Below are positions 56,205 through 64,000 of a stretch of 64,000 bases of DNA, piece by piece; the first letter of the stretch is position 1, and every line of letters begins with the position of its first letter. Below the pieces are notes generated by a model. The model was not told the origin of the DNA, searched no databases, and saw nothing but the letters and a program-made list of their open reading frames with translations. Origin of the DNA: Dichetophora obliterata (Eukaryota; Arthropoda; Insecta; Diptera; Sciomyzidae); the NCBI GenBank assembly GCA_963920525.1, contig OY986439.1, positions 27,600,819 to 27,664,818 on the forward strand. The letters run 5' to 3'. The position numbers and the translations under genes are program-made.

Positions 56205-57710
56205 TGTACTTGGTCTTTCCAATGAAGATGCGGTCGTCCCCTTCAGTGTTGACCGCCGCTGGGTACCGAATCGAATATTTCTTCTCTGAAGCATCGCCTT
56301 TCATGCGCAGAAAATGACCTAGCCAGCGAAGCCGCTCAATTTGAATGTGCTTGACTATGTCGATGTCAGCTCGTACAGTTCATCATTCCACTGTACTAGA
56401 TACTCGGTATTGACGCAGATTGGTCCGTAGATCTTACGAAGAATCTTTCTCTCGAATGCTCCTAAAGTCTTTTCATCTGATCTGCTCAGCGTTCAGGTTT
56501 GTAATGCATAAAGTAGGACGAACATGATGAGTGACTTATAGAGCGTAATTTTCGTTCGTCGAGAGAGGGCTCTGCTTCTCAATTTCCTACTGAGCCCAAA
56601 GTAACACCTGTTGGCAAGAGTTATTCTTCGTTTGATCTCAATGCTGATGTCGTTGGTTGAGTTTATCCTGGATCCCAGATAAATGAAGTCCTTCACAACC
56701 TCGAAGGAGGTATTGTCAACTGTAACGTGGGTTTCAAGACGCTGGGACTGTTTGTTTGTTGACACCAAGTATTTCATCTTATCTACATTTACTATCAGAC
56801 CCATTCGACTTGACTCTTTTTCTAATCTGGAAAATGATGCACTGACTTCGCGCGTATTATGGCCAATGACATCGATGTCATCAGCATACGCAAGCAGCAT
56901 AACACTCTTGTAGAATATTGTGCCACTACGTCTCAGATCAGCAGCTCGGATGATCTTTTCCATCATTAGGTTGAAAAAGTCGCACGATAAGGAATCACCT
57001 TGTCTGAAACCTCGTTTGGTAACAAATGGAGGGGAGCAGTTCTTCCCAATTTTAACTGCGCTGCTGGTGTTGCTCAGTGTCATCCTGCAAAGTCGCATTA
57101 GTTTTGAAGAAATACCAAATTCAGACATGGTGGAGAACAGGTGCTTCCTTATTGGGCTGTCGAAGGCTGCTTTGTAGTCGACAAAAAGATAGTTTTGTTG
57201 TGTCTTCTCCGAAATTTGTCGCAGCGTGAAAATCTGGTCGATGGTGGACTTTCCAGGTCTAAAGTCACACTGATAAAGTCCAATCAGTTGGTTTACAATG
57301 GGTTTCAATCTTTCACATAAAACGCTCGACAGGAGCTTATATGCGATATTAAGAACGCTTATCCCACGGTAATTGGCACAAATAGAGGAATCGCCTTTCT
57401 TGTGGATTGGGAAGAGCAGACTGAGATTCCAATAATTCGGAATGCATTCTTCCGACTATATTCTTCATAGAAGCTCGTAAATGCATTTAAATAGAGCTTT
57501 ACCTCTGTTCTTAAACAGCTCAGCAGGAAAGCCATCAGATCCCGCGGCTTTGTTATTTTTAAACCGAGTTATAGCTGTCAGAACTTCACCATAGTTGGGC
57601 AGCAGAACCTCGACGCTGTTATCCGTAATTGGGGTTTCCGGAATATCATCTCTACTGGCGGAATTGTTGTCAGCGTCGCCATTTAGAAACTTAGGAAGTA
57701 TTCCCTCCAT
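56205..57710 (-). pseudogene. RTE reverse transcriptase domain, frameshifted
   Basis: In sense order: FKNNKAAGSDGFPAELFK (57710-57465), then in other frames FPIHKKGDSSICANYRGIS and AYKLLSSVLCERLKP (57440-57300). The main 271-codon piece (57308-56493) carries CDFRPGKSTIDQIFTLRQI, FVDYKAAFDS, GFRQGDSLSCDFFN and catalytic LLAYADDIDVIG. A further piece has AFERKILRKIYGP and RLRWLGHFLRMKGDA (to about 56205). All expected RT blocks are present in order, separated by at least two frameshifts. Confidence 0.85.
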
Positions 57711-57865
57711 AACGATAATGTACTCTGGACATCTGCCACTAGATTCCTTGCAGGAAGAAGCCCCGGTTTTAAAACCATCGGCAGGGCGTCTTATTTTTTG
57801 AAAAATTTTCAGGCCTCATTATTGTCACCATACATCTCACTCTTCTCATGCTAGCGCTTTTCTGC

Positions 57866-58670
57866 CTATCTTTTTTTCAGACTGAAAATACGTTTCTCTT
57901 TCCTCCTATTCTCTTCGTAACACTCCTTAGCAGCGCACGTTACAACCGACTGCAGGGTGGCTTCGTAGGAAGAGTGCCTTCCGTCGATCAAAGCGTGATC
58001 AATTTGATTTTTGGTTTTTTGATCAGGGGACATCCAGGTAGCTTTATACCATGTTTCGTGCTGCGGCGAGGTCAATCAGCCTCATTCCGTTATCGGAGGT
58101 GTTGTCGTGGAGGCTGAACTTTCCGAATGTTGAACCAAAAATATTTTCCTTGCCCACCCTAGCGTTGAAGTCACCAAGCACGATTTTTACGTCATGACGG
58201 GGGCAGCGCTCATAAGCATTTTCAAGGCGCTCGTAGAAATTTTCAACGGTCTCATCGTCCTTGTCTCCTGTCAGAACTTGCGTACATATTAGGCTTATAT
58301 TAAAGAATTAAACCTTGATGCGGATTATGGCAAGACGTTTGTTCACAGGTGTGAATCGCAGGACGTGGGGCCGTAGTCTCTCGCCAACTACAAATACGCA
58401 TCCAAACTCGTGCTTCTCCGCATGGCCGCTGTAGTAGATAACACAGGGTGAATGCCGAATGCAACCCGGTCCCTTCCATCGCATTTCTTGGACAGCAGTG
58501 ATATCAGTTTTGCATCTTTCCAAGACATCAGTCATTTGGATAAAGGAACCTTCCCAATTAAGGGTTTGGACATTCCAGGTGCATGTCCGTAAATCACTAT
58601 CAGTTTTTCGTTTGCAGTAGCTGTCACTAGATTTTGGGATCAGTTTTCTTCTTTTCTTATTTGTTTTCAT
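57866..58670 (-). pseudogene. RTE APE-type endonuclease domain, frameshifted
   Basis: It starts at ATG 58670. The first 120 codons contain LRTCTWNVQTLNWEG and AVQEMRWKGPG (catalytic asparagine and glutamate motifs) and YYSGHAEKHEFGCVF. After a frameshift near 58308 the frame continues with KIVLGDFNARVGKEN, and after a second near 58040 with KNQIDHALIDGRH. The order of motifs matches the APE/EEP fold. Confidence 0.85.
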
Positions 58671-58952
58671 TGAAATGGGTTTTTACGGGTAGGCTTCAAA
58701 CGTGACGCTGAACTTGTTTTAAGCCTAGGGGGTACGCCGCTCAGATTAGCCGCCAAACTGACGGCAGTCAGTTTTTACGTTGACCAAGAAACACCACGTG
58801 AAGGTTTGAGTCGACTTGAGGCGATTTCACAAGGATTATGCTGGCCTCGCCAGGTTGAGACAGTCAGACATGTTACCCTGCAAAGGTTCGTACCCGAATT
58901 CCCAAAAACAAAAATTAGTTAGCAGAAAAATAAGCTAGAACAGATTGCTTTA

Positions 58953-59164
58953 AAGCTTCTACCCTTGTTATTTCTCTATATAAGCTTTGGGAATGCATCT
59001 AAATGCTAAGTTCTACTAGTAAGATAAAGTTGTGTGTCGTCAGCATAAGCATGTAAGGAAGCTTCTAGCCTTGTTATTTCTCTATATAAGCTTTGGGAAT
59101 GCATCTAAATGCTAAGTTCTACTAGTAAGATAAAGTTGTGTGTCTTCAGCATAAGCATGTAAGC
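58953..59164 (-). repeat. 106-bp tandem duplication covering the RT active site
   Basis: AAGCTTCTACCCTTGTTATT (58953) repeats as AAGCTTCTAGCCTTGTTATT (59059). The copies are nearly identical. One encodes YADD and the other YAED. Confidence 0.9.
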
Positions 59165-59720
59165 AAACAGTATAAATGTCATTAATAAAGATTGTGAAAA
59201 GAAGACATCCAAGATTGGAGCCTTGTGGAACACCACTTAAGACCAGGTTATGGAGTGAGAAGAATTGACCAACTTTAACTCTCTGTGATCTTTATGATAA
59301 ATAACAATAAATAAAGCTCAAAGAACTAGAGGAAGACCCAAAACTATGCTTTAGGTTATGACATAAAAAAAGAGTGGCTTACTTTATCAAAAGCCTTTGA
59401 AAAATTAAGCAGGCAATATAACGACAATATCAAAAAACAGTATCATTTTTTGGACGTATATCATAGAGTATTTAAACAAATGCCGAACCACACCTGTGCC
59501 CAACCCAAAAACTAGATTGATATGCAGACAAGAGATTATTTACAGAAAGAAACCTATTGATTTCAGTGCTTTCAAGTTCTTCACAAACCGCAGACGATAT
59601 GGAGATAGTTATTGGCCTAAAATTATTTGCAACTGAAAGGACAGATACCAGGGAAAAAGGAAGAAGCGAAGCAATGGTTCATAATATGCGTTAGAGGACT
59701 TATCATATGACATATGAGGC
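58953..59720 (-). pseudogene. Fragment of a second LINE reverse transcriptase
   Basis: Minus-strand translation in shifting frames gives RPITISISSAVCEELEST (about 59590), a degraded FSKAFDKV region, SGVPQGSNLGCLLFTIFIND (about 59230-59170) and LHAYA(E/D)DTQLY (about 59150). These are RT motifs of a Jockey/CR1-like LINE, different from the RTE at 55.7-58.9 kb. No frame is long enough to be intact. It abuts the RTE leader. Confidence 0.75.
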
Positions 59721-60670
59721 AATTTATGGAAAAAATATTATATTTAATTTGAAAACTCTATAAAACTATGCATTGAAAATTTCTTACAATGACGCATAGT
59801 GAATATTACTGGAGGTGATTTGACTTTTTACAAATTATTTTGTTCGAAAAGACTTAAAACAAAATATTTCCGGGTAAGACTTTCTTAGAAAATTTTTACT
59901 TTCTGCTTTTACGTTAAGTGATAATTTTTGAAAATTTTCTTACTTTCTGCTTTTACATTCAGTGTGCTGAAAGGTTCTACAAAAATAGTTCTAATAAAAT
60001 TTTACTAAAAGTTTTTCTACACAACAATTATGTCAAAGGCATGTATTTGAAAATGTTCTTACTCATTTTGTTAGTACTTTAAATGTAGAGATAATTTAAA
60101 ACTAACACAGTGAACTGTCGATGGACTATAAAAGCGAATGACAGAAATAGAATGAGTTGTTGGGTAGTTATGAACATAAGTTCTTTAAGTAATTTTCTTT
60201 TGCTGTGCTTAGACTTATTGTAAATATTCTATTTTTGACAAAAATCTGAGTTGAAAAATGTTTAGATGAAACTTTTTATATAAGACAAAAGCATATTGAA
60301 TCAATGTTATAATTTTTTTTTGTTGCTTAAAAAAGTTTATATAAGACAAATGTATATAAGTACATGATGTTCAAAAAAATTTGATCTCTAAATGACATAT
60401 AAAAGACACAAGAACTATAGAACAATCGCAAATTTGAAGTAAAGTGTACTTTATTTCATAACATCGTTTATAGCGAGGGCTACATATAATAGTAAATTGT
60501 AAATGATTTGAAATAATTGAAATGTTTAGATATATTAAAAAGATAAAACTGAAACAGCTATAAAAAGAAAAGCATAGAATGTCCATTTCTGAAATGTTTC
60601 GATTTGCACGGCCGGCTATTTTTTTGTCCAAAGAATTTTCCGACTGTGATATTAATATCTCTGAATATCC
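59721..60670. other. AT-rich sequence, no gene seen
   Basis: Contains a short direct repeat ACTTTCTGCTTTTAC near 59898 and 59941. No coding evidence. Confidence 0.45.
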
Positions 60671-61620
60671 TTAACCCTCACATTGGCACCAATTTTAATA
60701 CGGAATCTGGCACTATTTACATTTGTCAATATTTTTTTCACATATCCTGCATGCGGGTCTTTTAATTTGGGAACTTTTATGCATTTCCAAAGCACATTGC
60801 GTTGACACCTGTTTTTTCGCAGTTTCGTTTTTGCGTATTTTATTTTTCTCAAGAAATGCAGAATTTAAATTGTCTTTGTTTACTTAGCTGTGAAACGTCG
60901 TAGTGTAAACATAGCAAAGAAAGAGTTTTTATTGATCAGAACTGTGATAATGGCAAATAAAAAACAAGAGTTTAAAATATGGAGTGTGCATCGGTTTTCA
61001 AGAAATTGAATTAATATTTGTTTATTTTGGAGGCTATTGGGTATGATATGCAGGAAAGCTATTTCGAAGAATTTTTTGCCAATGTGGTGCAATCCGATGA
61101 AGACGAATTGTCAACCGCTTCAACAATAGCTGATGATTTCGAAGACCGTGAAATGATACCACAAGCTCAGGAAATAGATGAGAAGGCTTCTGATGCTGTA
61201 AACGAGATATATCCTGTTGAAATGGGGCACTGGGATGACTTAGAAAAAGAGATGGAATTCGAAGATGAAACCGTCCGAATTCCTCGGGTTGTATTAATTT
61301 CCCAACTAGAAATGTTAGCGAGTGCTGCATGGCAGTAAGTATTCAATCATTGGCTACAACAGAGGATTTGATACCAAATAAAGATCATCGTGGTCATTCA
61401 AAACTGAAAAGTGCTTTTTACATGTGCTACTTACAAGGCAAGAGAACGGTCAAAACGAAAAATATACGTCCTGTGGAAGAAACATGTATGTGTTGAACAT
61501 AGCAACGTCCAGACAAAATGTAAAGGCTGCTTCAAAAACAAAATTTTAAAATATTTTTCAACATATCAGACATATCTTTTTATTTATACTTTTTCCAATA
61601 AATGCTACCAAATGTGAAAT
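60671..61620 (+). pseudogene. piggyBac-type element remnant with transposase pieces
   Basis: TTAA (60671) followed by CCCTCACATTGGCACC is a piggyBac-like left end. At 61048-61338 a frame starts MQESYFEEFFANVVQSDE and is strongly acidic, as in piggyBac transposase N-termini. Beyond it, in two frames, lie KSAFYMCYLQGKRTVKTK (61404-61460) and WKKHVCVEHSNVQTKCKGCF (to about 61543), resembling the Cys/His-rich C-terminal domain of piggyBac transposases. The central catalytic region is absent. Frames are broken and no right end GGG-TTAA is found downstream. A minus-strand frame at 60652-60852 overlaps the terminus and is not counted as a gene. Confidence 0.5.
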
Positions 61621-62594
61621 GTGCCTATAAGTAAAAAAAAATGTCATGAATTCTTCCCTATAATTTCTTAAATACAAAAAAAACAAAAAACTCATTAAAA
61701 CGCCATCAAAGCGTTTGAATTAAAAAAATATTCCAAATACTCCAAAGTAAGGAGTAAAAATCAAAAATTTTAAAAATGTATCAGAAAATTTTAAAATTAA
61801 AAAACTTTTTATAAATTCAGAAGGAAAATAAAAATATAGTCTCTGAGTCGAAGCCATATCCAAATCGTTATCATGTTCTCTATAAGCTCTACATGGTTTC
61901 AGTTACAGTAACCTGTGGATTTGATTTGAGCTTTTGCTCTCTTTTTTTTTGGTAAAAGATAGTTTGGGAATAAAAAAATAAGTAATCTGTTAAGCTACGA
62001 ATCAAAAAAATTTCGTGTGTCAGAGTATTGAACGCTTTGAATAAAGTTTCACGTAAAATTATATTAATAATATAATAAAAGCTTATTCCAACGTTAATAA
62101 GTATAAGAAATGAACTCAATAAACTTAGAACTTACATAGCTATAAAGGACAAAGAAGTATTTTATTAGGCTTGTTAAAGCATTTAAAGTTTCATGCAAAG
62201 GTTTGCTGAATATTTTATAAAATATTAACTGCACATTTAATATACACTTTTGCTCTATTCCTTGTAGCCATAGTTTGGGAATGTAATCACATTTAATTTG
62301 TTAATCCTACAATCGTTTCTACCAACCCCCAAACAATGTGAAATGAAGGGAAGATATTTTATTGATCAATTGATAAGAAGAAATTTCAAAATAACGCTTT
62401 TATATTGTGACATTTAATAAAAACAATATGTTTTTATATGATTTCGCCTAATTTCTATTCTCCTGAATATCAGGATCATGATTATTTAGATAATTTTTCT
62501 CTTAAAAGTTAATATACTGAATTTGTGATGAATGAGATTTTTTCCGAAAATAGACTCAAGTTTTGTAAAATGAACTTAAATTAATATTTTTTTT
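61621..62594. other. AT-rich sequence, no gene seen
   Basis: No supported feature. Confidence 0.4.
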
Positions 62595-63056
62595 ACACGG
62601 TCAAAAATCTTGGACTAATTTTTAATCCAATCTTTGGAATCATGCATTTCTTAATACCCTTTCTATTAGAATTCAAACTCTTCAAAATACTAGACATTTT
62701 TTAATAAAACCTTGAATAATTTTTAATACAGGTTGGATTAGTCTTTAAAAACAGCGTTCGGCTTGGTTCGGTTTTTAGGCATGTTTATCATTTCTTTATA
62801 CATGTGGCTTAATAGAGCAGTTGGTAGAGCCAAAAACTTATAACTTAAACGTAGTGGGTTCGAATCCCACATGTTTCGTTAATTTTTTATTTTTGTAAAA
62901 AATATTTTAATACAAGCATGTATTAAAATTAAGTCCCATGAGAGAATAAAAATCAATTGTAATATATACCGTTGATTAAATCTTAATACAGTTTCGGTGT
63001 CCTCATATATGCAATACAGGATTTATTAGAATTTAGTCCAAGATTTTTGAGCGTGT
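62595..63056. mobile_element. 462-bp TIR element carrying a tRNA-like segment, copy 2
   Basis: Left end ACACGGTCAAAAATCTTGGA (62595); right end read inversely from 63056, ACACGCTCAAAAATCTTGGA; 19 of 20 agree. This is the same family as 23785-24227. The central plus-strand segment holds a tRNA-like sequence (62804-62878). No protein is encoded. Confidence 0.7.
62804..62878 (+). ncRNA. tRNA-like sequence within the TIR element
   Basis: A-box-like TAGAGCAGTTGG (62813-62824) and a perfect T-arm, GTGGG-TTCGAAT-CCCAC (62854-62870), containing a consensus B box GGTTCGAATCC. The putative anticodon arm (around ACTTATAACTT) pairs poorly and the acceptor stem GTGGCTT/ATGTTTC does not pair, so this is not a functional tRNA. 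It could serve as an RNA polymerase III promoter. Confidence 0.5.
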
Positions 63057-63511
63057 AATTTTTGCTTAAGTTAGTCATTTATTTCAATACTGCTATCATA
63101 AGAATTTGTTGTTTTTTTTTAATGTAGAAGATGAAGTAGATTCTTATATGATTGTGCTCGAAGTTTTGCATTTTTGAGAATATTTGCATTTTTTTCCAAT
63201 CAAAATTTGTAATTTTTTTTTTTTGTAATTTTCATTCGAAATTATCCATTTTTTTATATGTTTTATTTTTTTTTAACATAATTTTTATTTACTTTATTAT
63301 TTTACTCTGTTATTTATCATATAAGTAAGCTTTATTTGGTTTAGTTTGATAAAAAGAATAATTTATGGCAATTATTTGCTTGGAGTTGCTCAAAAAGCAA
63401 TAACCACAATCAGAATTTGTTAAAAAAAGGAAGGATTTTTTAAGCATTCCACCGCAACTAAAACCGTTTTTAGCATATCAAGTTTTTTAATTAATTATAA
63501 TCATGCATTAA
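63057..63511. other. AT-rich sequence, no gene seen
   Basis: No supported feature. Confidence 0.4.
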
Positions 63512-63934
63512 CTATTCGATCGATACAAAAATTGTGGAATTTTGAAGAAAACAATATTTTTTCTCTGAACGACTTACTCTGCAGCAACTATACAAGCATA
63601 ATTTTTTTTCTATTTTCTTTGCAAGAATCCGTTGATGGAAATCTGTAATATTGGAAAAAGTTAAAAATTGTCGAATAGTGTAATTAATTGTTCTTTGTAT
63701 TAGCTTGCGTTGTATTGGTCGTATTCTTATCTTTTTGTCATAGATTTTTGTTTTAATTTGTTGTGCCTTTATTTTTGCTCTTTCAAAAGCTTTGTTAAGC
63801 TCAAGCTTTCTATTGAATACAAATACAGTTGTTGTATATTGATAATATTCGGCACCATTTGTATCGCACGTTTGTATGATTTGATTTGTTTTGGCTGCTT
63901 TTGCAAAAGCAAACAACAAAGCATTCCATTGCAT
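63512..63934 (-). CDS. Hypothetical protein, 140 aa
   Basis: ATG at 63934 in the context AACGAAAATGC. The first 35 residues (MQWNALLFAFAKAAKTNQ, then TCDTNGAEYY) are less biased than usual for AT-rich noise. The middle is K/I/R-rich with AKIKAQQIKTKIYDKKIR, probably helical and basic, and the end has several cysteines. No signal peptide, membrane segment or known motif. It could be the first exon of a gene, a small protein, or chance. Confidence 0.3.
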   Translation of the reverse strand: MQWNALLFAFAKAAKTNQIIQTCDTNGAEYYQYTTTVFVFNRKLELNKAFERAKIKAQQIKTKIYDKKIRIRPIQRKLIQRTINYTIRQFLTFSNITDFHQRILAKKIEKKLCLYSCCRVSRSEKKYCFLQNSTIFVSIE

Positions 63935-64000
63935 TTTCGTTTATTGGGGAGATTTTTGTTTTTATTCTATCTTTCTTTCTTTCTTATGTGACTCTTTGCA

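Larger units (their letters stand above)
55723..58900 (-). mobile_element. RTE-group LINE, decayed
   Basis: Minus-strand order from 58900: a GC-richer 5' leader, ORF with APE-type endonuclease (58670 to ~57866), reverse transcriptase (57710 to ~56205), an AT-rich insertion (about 55835-56200), and the last coding/3' segment ending in (TTAC)n, i.e. TAAG repeats on the sense strand. The closest matches in memory are insect RTE-type endonuclease-reverse transcriptases. Several frameshifts and stops make it inactive. It is about full length apart from the insertion. Confidence 0.8.

Noticed and set aside
56683..57177. Plus-strand frames over the RTE element
   Set aside because: Antisense shadows of the reverse-transcriptase frame, which has all RT motifs on the minus strand.
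60652..60852. 66-codon minus-strand frame with basic composition
   Set aside because: It overlaps the TTAA-CCCTCACATTGG terminus of the piggyBac remnant and another frame over the same bases is equally plausible; no motif.
62804..62878. Functional tRNA gene
   Set aside because: The T-arm is perfect but the acceptor stem does not pair and the anticodon arm is poor; it lies within a TIR element.

Overview
This looks like nuclear DNA from an insect, most likely a brachyceran fly. The base composition is strongly A+T rich, introns are about 65-70 bp with GTAAGT/TTTCTAG-type splice sites, the one host gene seen is the 3' part of an ecdysteroid-kinase-like (EcKinase/CHK-like) gene, and the transposons (errantivirus, hAT, piggyBac, Helitron, RTE and other LINE types, Tc1/mariner MITEs) are those usual in Diptera. 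The species cannot be fixed from the sequence alone.

Layout: 0.9-6.0 kb is a hAT element (8-bp target duplication, transposase C-terminal remnant) that has itself received a MITE, a 1.5-kb palindrome and a second, foldback hAT-like element. 6.2-7.2 kb is a TTA-flanked PIF/Harbinger-like element with a spliced C2H2 zinc-finger gene. 8.3-8.7 kb is a TTAA-flanked piggyBac-like MITE. 9.88-10.67 kb holds the last two exons of the EcKinase-like gene; its 5' half is not found upstream. 13.3-18.8 kb is bounded by inverted TTAA-CCTTCCG ends and contains a 1-kb pentanucleotide array, a foldback and a Helitron. 18.9-20.24 kb is a relatively G+C-rich block of unknown nature between 16-bp direct repeats. 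20.9-21.9 kb is a 126-bp tandem array. 26.5-30.1 kb is a compound giant inverted repeat.

30.7-37.0 kb is an errantivirus-type LTR retrotransposon on the minus strand with apparently identical 666-bp LTRs, CACG target duplications, an intact env-like frame, and a gag frame joined directly to integrase: protease, reverse transcriptase and RNase H are absent. It sits inside a dispersed repeat whose other copy lies at 22.8 kb. 37.8-38.7 kb is a young foldback. 39.15-41.9 kb is a 5'-truncated LINE on the plus strand interrupted by a MITE. 43.9-44.5 kb is a 63-bp minisatellite. 49.9-51.4 kb is a 9-bp array, 52.3-52.9 kb a degenerate 12-bp array and 53.0-53.7 kb an array with TGACGTCA sites. 55.7-58.9 kb is a decayed RTE-group LINE and 58.95-59.7 kb a fragment of another LINE, both minus strand. 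60.7-61.6 kb is a piggyBac transposase remnant.

Two elements with shared terminal inverted repeats (23.8 and 62.6 kb) each carry a tRNA-like segment with A- and B-box-like motifs. Apart from the EcKinase exons almost everything identifiable is mobile or repetitive DNA. I did not see a convincing new multi-gene system. The best leads for something undescribed are the tRNA-bearing TIR elements, the 1.34-kb block with 16-bp direct repeats, the Gag-integrase fusion and the zinc-finger-encoding Harbinger-like element.
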